Assembly (NCBI GenBank): GCA_903912925.1
Contig: CAIWJG010000293.1
Span: forward strand, 1 to 41,202
Length of the DNA stretch: 41,202 nt
Reading direction: 5' to 3'
Source: an uncultured Verrucomicrobia subdivision 3 bacterium
Lineage (GTDB): Bacteria; Verrucomicrobiota; Verrucomicrobiia; Limisphaerales; UBA8199
Numbering within the stretch: position 1 is the stretch's first letter; every line of letters begins with the position of its first letter. The translations under genes and the position numbers were made by a program. This document shows positions 15,336 to 22,999 of this stretch, one piece after another. The notes below the pieces were generated by a model that worked only from the letters and a program-made list of their open reading frames with translations, was not told the DNA's origin and did no database searches.

Positions 15336-16595
15336 ATGGCTATCAACTGGGTCGAGCGCCGGGTAGTCATTACCGGCTTGGGCGCGGTGACTCCACTGGG
15401 CCATCAGGTCGATGCCTTCTGGAGCAGCCTGATCAACGGCCAATGTGGCGTGGAAAAAATCGCCCGCTTTGATGCGTCCGATTACGATTCTCAGATTGCC
15501 GCTGAAGTAAAGGACTTCGACCCGCTTCCCGCGTTGCCCTCACCCAAGGAGCTGCGGCGCACGGACCGTTTTGCCCAATTCGCCGTGCATGCGGCCTGGC
15601 AGGCTTTGGGCGACTCGGGGCTAGATCTGGACCGGGAGAATCGCGATGAGATCGGCGTGTTCATCGGCTCCGGTATCGGCGGTTTGTATACCGTCACGGA
15701 GCAATGCAGAGTTCTGATAGAACGCGGGCCGGACCGGCTTTCGCCCTTCATGATCCCCATGCTCATTGCGAACATGGGTTCGGGCCTGTTCTCGATGTAT
15801 CACAAGCTGCGGGGACCCAACTTTGCGACCTGCTCGGCTTGCGCCACCTCCAACCACGCCCTGGGCGAAGCCTGGCGCACCATCAAGATGGGAGATGCGC
15901 AGGTAATGTTCGCCGGCGGCGCGGAGGCAACCATCGTGCCCGTCGGCATTGGCGGGTTCTGCGCTATGAGAGCACTGAGCACCCGCAACAACGATCCCCA
16001 GCACGCCTCGCGGCCGTTCGATAAGGAGCGGGATGGATTTGTGATGGGCGAAGGCGCCGGTGTGCTGGTGCTCGAAGAACTTGAACACGCGAAGAAGCGC
16101 GGCGCGAGAATCTACTGTGAGATGGTCGGCTACGGCAACACCGCCGATGCCAACCATGTGACCGCCCCGTCGCCGGAAGGCGAAGGCGCCGCTCGTTGCA
16201 TGAAGATGGCCCTTCGCCACGCCGGCCTCAACCCCGAGGACATTTCTTACATCAATGCCCACGGCACTTCCACTCCCCAAGGGGACATTGCGGAGACCAA
16301 GGCGGTGAAGAGAGTTTTCGGCGAGCACTCCCGCAAACTGGCCATCAGCTCGACCAAAGGCGCCATCGGCCACATGCTGGGGGCGGCCGGCGCCGTGGAG
16401 ATGGTCATCTGCACCAAGGCCATCGAGACTGGCACCGTCCCTCCGACCATCAACTACGTCGTCCCGGACCCGGAATGCGATCTGGATTGCGTCCCCAATA
16501 CCGCCCGCCAGATGAAGGTCGAAGCGGTCCTGAACAATTCATTCGGCTTCGGTGGCCACAATGCCAGTATCCTGGCAAAGCGGTTTACGGGTTAA
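15336..16595 (+). CDS. fabF: 3-oxoacyl-[ACP] synthase II FabF
   Basis: The 419-residue condensing enzyme elongates acyl-ACP with malonyl-ACP. The Cys-His-His triad is visible: C169 in CSACATSNHA, H309 in INAHGTSTPQGD and H346 in KGAIGHMLGAAGAVE. The C-terminal LNNSFGFGGHNASIL closes the fold. Length (usual about 410) and position after acpP fit FabF rather than FabH. The start MAINWVERRVVITGLG is the expected N-terminus. A repeat-filled gap of 147 bp separates it from acpP. Confidence 0.96.
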   Translation: MAINWVERRVVITGLGAVTPLGHQVDAFWSSLINGQCGVEKIARFDASDYDSQIAAEVKDFDPLPALPSPKELRRTDRFAQFAVHAAWQALGDSGLDLDRENRDEIGVFIGSGIGGLYTVTEQCRVLIERGPDRLSPFMIPMLIANMGSGLFSMYHKLRGPNFATCSACATSNHALGEAWRTIKMGDAQVMFAGGAEATIVPVGIGGFCAMRALSTRNNDPQHASRPFDKERDGFVMGEGAGVLVLEELEHAKKRGARIYCEMVGYGNTADANHVTAPSPEGEGAARCMKMALRHAGLNPEDISYINAHGTSTPQGDIAETKAVKRVFGEHSRKLAISSTKGAIGHMLGAAGAVEMVICTKAIETGTVPPTINYVVPDPECDLDCVPNTARQMKVEAVLNNSFGFGGHNASILAKRFTG

Positions 16596-16666
16596 CCGAT
16601 GCCGCGCCTTCAGGTTTCCGGACGGCGTGTTCTGCAAGCGGCAATGCGTGCTGACATCGTAAATCT

Positions 16667-16796
16667 GAAGCGCGAAACGTGAAACGTGAAGAAATCTGAA
16701 ATCCGAACATGCAACACCCCTCGCGCCTCGCGCTTCACGCTTCACGTTTCACGCTTCACGTTGATGGCCGCACTCGTAAATCGTAAATCGTAAATC
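16667..16796. repeat. Snapback hairpin (GTGAAAC / CTTCACG units) plus ATCGTAAA triplication
   Basis: The left arm GAAGCGCGAAACGTGAAACG continues TGAAG. The right arm (16729-16760) has CTTCACG units in series. Then CGTAAATCGTAAATCGTAAA (three 8-mers, 16775 on) ends seven bases before the GTG of the phosphorylase gene. The unit GATGGCCG-ACTCGTAAATCG recurs at 18231-18256, so direct repeats flank that gene. Confidence 0.87.
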
Positions 16797-16801
16797 AAGC
16801 A

Positions 16802-18106
16802 GTGAACTTCCTTTCCCTCATCGAGGCCAAACGCGACGGGCACTCGCTGGACCCACTCCAGCTCAAGGAATCCATCTCGGCCTACACCACCGGCCGGGTA
16901 CCGGATTACCAGATGGCCGCGTTCCTCATGGCGGTCTATTTCCAGGGCCTGAACGCTGCAGAGACAGGGGCGCTCATGCGCGCCATGCGCGACTCCGGCG
17001 ACGTGCTCCGTTTCCCCGCAGATCCCCGCCCCCTGGTTGACAAACATTCCACCGGCGGCATCGGGGACAAAGTCTCACTGCCGCTGGCTCCCTTGCTGGC
17101 GTGCCTTGGATTTCGTGTGCCGATGATCTCGGGGCGCGGGCTCGGCATCACCGGCGGCACGCTCGACAAGCTCGATTCCATACCCGGCTTCCAAAGCCTG
17201 CCATCCACCCAGCGCATCGTGGAGATTGTTCAGACCGTCGGCTGCGTCATCTGCGGCCAGACCGCCCGAATGGTGCCGGCGGACAAAGCCCTCTATGCCT
17301 TGCGGGATGCCACCGCCACCGTCCCGTCCATCCCGCTGATTGTCGCCTCGATTCTTTCAAAGAAGCTGGCCGAGAGCCTGGAAGCCCTCGTGCTCACCGT
17401 GAAATTCGGCGTCGCGGCCTTCATGCCCACGCTGGAAAGAGCACACGAGCTGGCCCAGGCGCTGGTCGCGCTGGCCAACGAATCCGGGGTCAAAACCCGC
17501 GCGCTGCTCACAGACATGCACATCCCGCTCGGCCGCTCCGCCGGGAATTGGCTCGAAGTAAGAGAATCGGTGGAATGTTTGGAAGGCCGAGGGCCCAAGG
17601 ACCTCCGTGAACTGGTTCTTGCCTGCGCCGCGCATCTGCTGGTCCAAACCGGCAAAGCCAAAACACTGGACGCCGCGCTCCAGCAGGCCGCGGACTGCCT
17701 GGCCTCCGGCAAGCCGCGCCAGAAATGGAACGAACTGCTCGCAGCCCAGGGGGCAGACCTTCCCGCCTTCGACCGGAAGCTGGCTCGGGAGCATACCGCG
17801 CCGGTGGTGGTTGAGTTGAAAGCACCCGCCTCAGGCTACGTCTCGCGCTGCGACGCCCGCATTATTGGCGAGGTGGTTCGTGACCTGGGCGGCGGGCGCT
17901 TCACGAAGGAGTCCAGCATCAACTACGACGTTGGAGTGGATGAGATTGCCAAGCCGGCGGAACCCATCAAGGCCGGGGGCCTGCTGGCTCGCATCCACGC
18001 CGTGGATGTCGCGCAGGCTGAAGCCGCTGGGGCACGGTTGAAAACGGCGTTCGAGATTTCCGTGCAACCCCCTGTGGCAAATCCGCTTATCGCGGGCACA
18101 ATCTAG
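16802..18106 (+). CDS. Pyrimidine-nucleoside / thymidine phosphorylase
   Basis: This 434-residue enzyme cleaves thymidine or uridine with phosphate to the free base and (deoxy)ribose 1-phosphate. It carries DKHSTGGIGDKVSLPLAP at residue 80, the phosphate-binding loop, and the family signature SGRGLGITGGTLDKLDSIPG at residue 110. The C-terminal alpha/beta domain is present (SGYVSRCDARIIGEVVRDLG). The start is a GTG, since the next Met lies too far inside. I cannot choose between deoA and pdp from sequence alone, so no symbol is given. The gene stands alone between two repeat-filled spaces rather than in a nucleoside salvage operon. Confidence 0.93.
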   Translation: MNFLSLIEAKRDGHSLDPLQLKESISAYTTGRVPDYQMAAFLMAVYFQGLNAAETGALMRAMRDSGDVLRFPADPRPLVDKHSTGGIGDKVSLPLAPLLACLGFRVPMISGRGLGITGGTLDKLDSIPGFQSLPSTQRIVEIVQTVGCVICGQTARMVPADKALYALRDATATVPSIPLIVASILSKKLAESLEALVLTVKFGVAAFMPTLERAHELAQALVALANESGVKTRALLTDMHIPLGRSAGNWLEVRESVECLEGRGPKDLRELVLACAAHLLVQTGKAKTLDAALQQAADCLASGKPRQKWNELLAAQGADLPAFDRKLAREHTAPVVVELKAPASGYVSRCDARIIGEVVRDLGGGRFTKESSINYDVGVDEIAKPAEPIKAGGLLARIHAVDVAQAEAAGARLKTAFEISVQPPVANPLIAGTI

Positions 18107-18183
18107 CTCCAACGCCAGGCTCTGCGGCTACGGACTGTTTTCCTGGACAGCGGGTGCGGACATACAAGATAGATCCGAAACCC

Positions 18184-18256
18184 GCCCAGTGAAGTAGCAG
18201 GAAGACTTCACGGGCCAAGGAAATCCGAAGGATGGCCGAACTCGTAAATCGTAAAT
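18184..18256. repeat. Hairpin repeat copy plus direct repeat flanking the phosphorylase gene
   Basis: GCCCAGTGAAGT and ACTTCACGGGCC (18184-18216) form a hairpin related to 3134-3172 and 12281-12314. Then GATGGCCGAACTCGTAAATC with GTAAAT (18231-18256) matches 16763-16788 at 25 of 26 bases. The remainder of the 191-bp gap shows nothing else. Confidence 0.75.
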
Positions 18257-18297
18257 GGTTAACCGCTATGAGGTTGAGGCCCAACTGAATGTGCGGC

Positions 18298-18951
18298 TCA
18301 GGCGCGGGTCGGCACGATGTAGCAATACACGGCGGCCCAGTGGCACGCGCTGCCCGCCAAAACCCAGAGATGCCACACGGCGTGGTGATACGGCAGCTTT
18401 TTCCACGCGTAAAACACCGTGCCACCGGTGTAGCAGAGCCCGCCGGCCAGCAGCAGCAACAGCCCGCCCAGGGGCACGGCGTGCAGCACCGGCCGCAGCG
18501 CGATCACCACCAACCAGCCCATCGCGATGTAAATCGCCATGGACAGCGCGCCGAAGCGGCCGGTGAACCAAAACTTCATTGCCACGCCCGCCGCCGCGAG
18601 ACCCCAAATGACGCCAAACAGGCTCCAGCCCCATGCCCCGCGGAGGCTGACGAGCAGGACTGGCGTGTAGGTGCCGGCGATCAGCAGGAAAATCGCCGCG
18701 TGGTCGCACTTGCGGAGCAGGAATTTCCGCCGCGCACCCGGCAGGCTGTGATAGAGCGTCGAAGCCGAGTAGAGCAGGATGAGGGTCGCGCCGAAAACCG
18801 CCGAGCTGCTGACGCCCCAGGCGTCGCCATGCCGGCTGGCCGTCACCAGCAGCAGCACCAGGCCGACGATGCTGAGCGCGACGCCGAAGCCGTGGGTGAT
18901 GGCGTTGGCGAGTTCCTCGGGGGGAGTGTATGCGGACGGTGCGGCATTCAT
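18298..18951 (-). CDS. Hemolysin III / AdipoR-like (YqfA family) membrane protein
   Basis: The 217-residue protein from ATG 18951 (MNAAPSAYTP) has seven hydrophobic spans. It shows the family signatures THGFGVALSIVG, ASTLYHSLPG (Ser and His of the presumed metal site), FLLIAGTYTPVLLV and, near the C-terminus, HHAVWHLWVLAGSACHW with the remaining conserved His residues. These define the CREST/hemolysin III superfamily, thought to be metal-dependent membrane hydrolases; the bacterial role is poorly known. The frame stays open 39 codons upstream, but that stretch lacks family character. It is convergent with the phosphorylase gene. Confidence 0.9.
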   Translation of the reverse strand: MNAAPSAYTPPEELANAITHGFGVALSIVGLVLLLVTASRHGDAWGVSSSAVFGATLILLYSASTLYHSLPGARRKFLLRKCDHAAIFLLIAGTYTPVLLVSLRGAWGWSLFGVIWGLAAAGVAMKFWFTGRFGALSMAIYIAMGWLVVIALRPVLHAVPLGGLLLLLAGGLCYTGGTVFYAWKKLPYHHAVWHLWVLAGSACHWAAVYCYIVPTRA

Positions 18952-19025
18952 GCCGGGCCAGTTTGCCCCCGAAACCATTTCCCCGCAAGCCCGCAGGGCT
19001 CTGGGCCATGCGTAGTCAGCGTTAG

Positions 19026-19217
19026 GAAACGGGCCTGCAGAAAGCCGAGCGAATTGTGCAGGAAGCAATTGAGCGCCTGGGCTGGGATGAGGACCAACTG
19101 CGGGCGCGCCGCAAGGGACATCGGTCGAAGGTTAAGCTAGCGCGTCGGCTTCGGCTGGAAACGACCCTGAGTTTGAAATGAATCGCGGTCCGCTTGCAGA
19201 CGGCCACTTGGACCTAC
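19026..19217 (+). pseudogene. Remnant of RAYT/IS200-like transposase, C-terminal part
   Basis: Read in frame from about 19026 this gives KAERIVQEAIERLGWDEDQL, then RARRKGHRSKVKLARRLRLE and TTLSLK, a stop, then IAVRLQTATWTYFSNLAE. The block from KAERIV to the end recalls the C-terminal extension of REP-associated (IS200-like) transposases common in Verrucomicrobia, where the sequence normally runs ..LKWIA.. The stop (TGA) stands exactly where that Trp (TGG) is expected. No catalytic HUH domain lies upstream, so this is a truncated and further decayed copy. Family assignment is from memory. About 180 bp follow before comM with no other gene. Confidence 0.65.
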
Positions 19218-19397
19218 TTTTCTAACTTGGCTGAATGAGCCCCCCAGAGCCCCAGCCCGGGCGCTCGGCGAATCTACGGTTTGCCCGGATGGCTGACCCC
19301 GGCTATCCCTTTCGATCGGTGCCTGGAAAGCAGCCGTGATTTTCGGCGCGTGATTTTCGCATTGCGCATCAACCCCCGCTTGCGCATAACTGGATGA

Positions 19398-20924
19398 ATG
19401 TTGGCCAAGGTTTGTTCGGCGGCCGTTAACGGAATTGAAGCCTATCCGGTCGAGGTAGAGGTCAATGCCGGTTTTGGGGATACCCTGCTGGTCATTGTGG
19501 GATTGCCCGATGCTGCCGTCAAAGAATCTCGTGACCGGGTGATGACGGCGCTGATCAACTCGGGGTTCAGCTTCACCTTCGGCCGCACCACCATCAACCT
19601 TGCCCCGGCGGATGTGAAAAAAGAAGGGCCGAGCTTCGACCTGCCCATCGCCATCGGGATGGCGGCCGCCAGCGAACAGATGGAGAGCGACCAACTCGAC
19701 AACTTCGTCATGGTCGGCGAACTGGCCCTCAACGGCGCGGTGCGCACGGTCAAAGGGATGCTGCCCATTGCGCTGAGCGCGCGCGCGCAGGGCAAGATCG
19801 GCATTCTGGTCCCGCCGGAAAACGCCGCCGAGGCCGCCGTGGTGTCAGGCTTGCAGGTCATCCCGGTCCGTAACTTGCGCGAAGCCGTCGGCTTCCTGGA
19901 AGGGGAAGTCAAGATCGCTGCGATCAAGGTGGACATGACCCGGGTCTTCGACCATGACCATGAGGATGAGGTTGATTTCGCCGAGGTCAAAGGCCAGGAG
20001 TCAGTCAAACGCGCCCTGGAGATAGCCGCCGCTGGCGGGCACAACGTGCTGCTGATCGGCCCGCCGGGCACGGGCAAGTCCATGCTGGCGAAACGACTGG
20101 CCACGATACTGCCGCCGCTCACGCTGGAAGAGGCGCTGGAGACCACCAAGATTCATAGCGTGGCCGGCCTGCTGGCGCCCGGCCAGGCACTGGTCACACG
20201 CCGCCCATTCCGCGCGCCGCATCACACGGCCAGCGATGCCGGGTTGCTGGGCGGCAGCATGAATCCCACGCCCGGAGAAATCTCCTTCGCTCACCACGGC
20301 GTGCTGTTCCTGGACGAGTTGCCCGAGTTCAAGCGCAGCGTCCTGGAGACCATGCGCCAACCGCTGGAGGATGGGCGCGTCACTATTTCACGCGCCGCGG
20401 GCACGATGACCTTTCCATGCCAGTTCATGCTGGTAGCCGCCATGAATCCGACGCCCGACGGCAAGATGCTCAGCGAGTCGCGCAGCTCGCCGCGCGAGAT
20501 CCAGAACTACCTCGGCCGCATCTCCGGCCCCCTGCTCGACCGCATTGACCTGCACGTCGAGGTGCCGCCCGTCAAGTTCCGTGAGATCACCAGCGAGCAG
20601 ACCGGCGAGCCGTCCGCGCAAATCCGCGCGCGGGTCATCGCGGCGCGGCAGCGCCAGCAGACGCGCTTCAAGGACAAGCCGAAGATCACCTGCAACGCCC
20701 GCATGGGCAGCCGCGAGCTGAAGAGCTGCTGCGCTCTGGATGAAGCCACCATGGACCTGCTCAAATTTGCCATGACCGATCTGAACCTCAGCGCCCGCGC
20801 TTACGATCGCATCCTCAAAGTCGCCCGCACCATCGCCGACCTGGCCGGGACGGAGAGCATCGCCAGCGACCACATCTCCGAAGCGATTCAATACCGGTCG
20901 CTCGACAGACAAATCTGGACGTAA
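19398..20924 (+). CDS. comM: ComM/YifB-type Mg-chelatase-like AAA+ ATPase
   Basis: The 508-residue protein has an N-terminal Lon-like/ChlI domain (VIVGLPDAAVKESRDRV, NLAPADVKKEGPSFDLPIA), a central AAA+ domain with Walker A GPPGTGKS at residues 221-228 and Walker B VLFLDELPEF. It ends in the Mg-chelatase C-terminal helical domain (NLSARAYDRILKVARTIADL). In competent bacteria ComM is a hexameric helicase that promotes branch migration during natural transformation; it is widespread in non-competent species too. Length matches the family (about 505). No other competence gene is in the window. Confidence 0.94.
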   Translation: MLAKVCSAAVNGIEAYPVEVEVNAGFGDTLLVIVGLPDAAVKESRDRVMTALINSGFSFTFGRTTINLAPADVKKEGPSFDLPIAIGMAAASEQMESDQLDNFVMVGELALNGAVRTVKGMLPIALSARAQGKIGILVPPENAAEAAVVSGLQVIPVRNLREAVGFLEGEVKIAAIKVDMTRVFDHDHEDEVDFAEVKGQESVKRALEIAAAGGHNVLLIGPPGTGKSMLAKRLATILPPLTLEEALETTKIHSVAGLLAPGQALVTRRPFRAPHHTASDAGLLGGSMNPTPGEISFAHHGVLFLDELPEFKRSVLETMRQPLEDGRVTISRAAGTMTFPCQFMLVAAMNPTPDGKMLSESRSSPREIQNYLGRISGPLLDRIDLHVEVPPVKFREITSEQTGEPSAQIRARVIAARQRQQTRFKDKPKITCNARMGSRELKSCCALDEATMDLLKFAMTDLNLSARAYDRILKVARTIADLAGTESIASDHISEAIQYRSLDRQIWT

Positions 20925-20949
20925 GGCCAACCAAGCAGTTAGCAGTGTT

Positions 20950-21831
20950 TCAGGCCAGAATCTCGCGCATGAACTTGCAATTGGCCTGGTAGCTTTCGAG
21001 CATCGGCTTGCCGGCCGGCACGGCCCCCTCGATCTGAATCCAGCCCTGATAGCCGATGTCGTCCAGCGCGGCGCGCACCTTCTTGAAATCCACATTGCCC
21101 TTTCCGAGCAGGGAGCCATTCTCCTTCGCATGGAGTTCGCAGATGTGCTTGCCCAGCTTGCGAATCTCAGCATAGATATCGTAGCCCCGGTCGGTGGAAT
21201 TGCATACGTCGTAATAGATCTGCACCGACTTCGACCCCACCCGCTCAATAATCTCCAGGTGCTGGTCGGCGCTGAGCCAGCTTTCGATGCCCAGGATGAC
21301 GCCCGCCTGCTCCGCTTTCGGCGCAACCGCTTTGAGCCGGCGCACCACCTCTTCCACCCCGGCTTTGTCATCGCGCAAATCGCCGTTGCCGAAGAACGCC
21401 AGCAGGACTACGCGCATGCCCAGGGCTTGGCAGACAACAATGCTGTCGCTCACCCACGGCACGGTGCGCAGGTCCTTCTTATAGGGGATGCTGTTCAACT
21501 CCCCGATGGCCAGGGAGGCGGCTTCCAAACCGGCTTTCTTCGCGGCTTCCTTGTATTGCTGTTGCACTTCCGGCTTGCGCAGGCGCATGTCGTCCGCAGC
21601 CGTGCCCAGGCTCACCTGCACCCCGTCGAGACCGATCTGTTTGGCGACTTCAAATGCGGCCGGATCACCCATCTTGCCGATGGACCAATCGCAGGCGCCG
21701 AGCTTGAAGCGACGCTTATCCGGCGCCGCGAACAGCGGGGCACAGTTTGAGGCAACCGCCAGCCAAGCCGTTGCCTGCATCGACTGCCGGATCATTTCCC
21801 GGCGGGAGAGTTTAGTATTGTAGTGACCCAT
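20950..21831 (-). CDS. Tat-exported sugar phosphate isomerase/epimerase-like TIM barrel
   Basis: The 293-residue product starts at ATG 21831 (MGHYNTKLSRREMIRQS). SRREM with the following hydrophobic stretch is a twin-arginine signal, ending near FAAPDKRR. The mature part is a xylose isomerase-like TIM barrel: KLGACDWSIG, QIGLDGVQVSLG, VVLLAFFGNGDL, ILGIESWLSADQHLEII, YYDVCNS and ICELHAKENG, with Glu, Asp, His and Glu residues suited to a divalent metal site. It ends in the IQIEGAVPAG segment. Exported members of this superfamily are abundant in planctomycetes and Verrucomicrobia; substrates are mostly unknown. It is convergent with comM, 25 bp apart. Confidence 0.88.
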   Translation of the reverse strand: MGHYNTKLSRREMIRQSMQATAWLAVASNCAPLFAAPDKRRFKLGACDWSIGKMGDPAAFEVAKQIGLDGVQVSLGTAADDMRLRKPEVQQQYKEAAKKAGLEAASLAIGELNSIPYKKDLRTVPWVSDSIVVCQALGMRVVLLAFFGNGDLRDDKAGVEEVVRRLKAVAPKAEQAGVILGIESWLSADQHLEIIERVGSKSVQIYYDVCNSTDRGYDIYAEIRKLGKHICELHAKENGSLLGKGNVDFKKVRAALDDIGYQGWIQIEGAVPAGKPMLESYQANCKFMREILA

Positions 21832-21913
21832 AATGTCCAATCGTTGCATTCCGCAGTTAACTTAGCTAGCTGTTCCAAAACTCTAACCCCAATAAGTCGA
21901 ACTTCCACAAGCC

Positions 21914-22070
21914 CTCTCATTAACACCGGGGCTTCAGCCCGGTGAAAGGCAGGGCCACGGAGGTCGAGCCGATTCAACGGCTTTGCCCCCGGGGCAGGAA
22001 ACTGTTGAAACAGTTCAAACCCCACGGCCGCGTCCCTACACCGGGCTGAAGCCACGGTGTTAATGAGAAC
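21914..22070. repeat. Large palindromic element with CTCATTAACACCG ends
   Basis: The left arm CTCTCATTAACACCGGGGCT continues TCAGCCCGGTG. The right arm (22039-22070) is its near-perfect reverse complement. The interior carries the smaller palindrome AACTGTTGAAACAGTT. It fills most of the 257-bp gap between the epimerase-like gene and pyrF. As in two other elements, the ends read CTCATT and AATGAG. Confidence 0.9.
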
Positions 22071-22088
22071 ACCGGCGTGGGGTCGAAA

Positions 22089-22811
22089 CTAGAGGCTGGA
22101 GGCCGATTCGGCAATCTCTTTGAGTATCTGCTCCGCGGCAGCGCGCGGATCTTCGGCGGCGCAGATCGGGCGGCCTATCACCAGCCAGTTGGCACCCAGG
22201 GCCAGTGCTTCCCGCGCGGTGAGCGTACGTTTCTGGTCATCGGCGGGAGCGGTTTGGGAGCGGATGCCGGGAATGACCAGTTGCGTGCTGGCGGGCAGCA
22301 TCTGCCGCAGTTCCGACACTTCGCGCGGCGAGCAGACCAACCCGCGCAACCCTGCGTTGGTAGCCAGGCTGGCCAAACGCCGCACCTGAAGGCCGACATC
22401 CGGACTCAGGCCAATCTCCTGGAGCGCGGCGCCATCCAGACTGGTCAAAACGGTCACGCCGAGCACGAGCGGAGGGGTGCAGCCCAGCTTTCGGGCGGTC
22501 TCCTGGGCCGCCTGCTCCGCGGCTTTAAGCATCTCCGTTCCGCCGCTAGCATGGACGGTAAGCATTTGGACATCGAGATGCACCGCAGCCGCCACGGCCT
22601 TGGCGACCGTGTTCGGAATATCATGGAACTTGAGATCAAGGAACACCGGCGCTCCGAGGCTGCGAATGCTTCTCACCATGTCCGGCCCTGCGCTGGTGAA
22701 GATCTCCTTGCCTATCTTGAAGGCGCCCACAACCGGGGCCAGCTTCTCGACGAGCTTTAGCGCTGCGTCGGCTGTCGGCACATCCAAGGCAACAATGATG
22801 GGGTTCCGCAT
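22089..22811 (-). CDS. pyrF: Orotidine 5'-phosphate decarboxylase
   Basis: The 240-residue enzyme makes UMP, the last step of de novo pyrimidine synthesis. The strand-1 motif IIVALDVPT and the catalytic loop FLDLKFHDIPNT supply D59, K61 and D64 of the D-x-K-x2-D active site. The phosphate-binding end is PGIRSQ with NWLVIGRPI. Length fits the type I family. It lies on the minus strand, divergent from hisD, and is flanked on both sides by large palindromic elements. Confidence 0.96.
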   Translation of the reverse strand: MRNPIIVALDVPTADAALKLVEKLAPVVGAFKIGKEIFTSAGPDMVRSIRSLGAPVFLDLKFHDIPNTVAKAVAAAVHLDVQMLTVHASGGTEMLKAAEQAAQETARKLGCTPPLVLGVTVLTSLDGAALQEIGLSPDVGLQVRRLASLATNAGLRGLVCSPREVSELRQMLPASTQLVIPGIRSQTAPADDQKRTLTAREALALGANWLVIGRPICAAEDPRAAAEQILKEIAESASSL

Positions 22812-22854
22812 GGGGAGACTCTAATCGCACCGGGTCAGCGCAACAAGCCTTGGA

Positions 22855-22962
22855 AATTGTAGCAGCCGACGTCAGTCGGCTCTAACCTCTCCGCCTGCTG
22901 CCACAATCTGCGCTTTCTCAGAACGGGCTGATTAGAGCCGACTGCCGTCGGCTGCTACAATT
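22855..22962. repeat. REP-like palindrome with 31-bp arms, copy 1
   Basis: AATTGTAGCAGCCGACGTCA, continuing GTCGGCTCTAA (22855-22885), pairs with 22932-22962 at 30 of 31 positions. It occupies the divergent space between pyrF and hisD, where promoters for both genes should also lie. A second, more diverged copy is at 35770-35859. Confidence 0.93.
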
Positions 22963-22999
22963 TTGACTTCGCGCCCCCCATCCTCTAGCCTTGTTCGAC

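Noticed and set aside
19026-19175. Intact small gene in place of the transposase remnant
   Set aside because: There is no start codon in the homologous frame, the similarity continues past the TGA, and the N-terminal catalytic part is missing.
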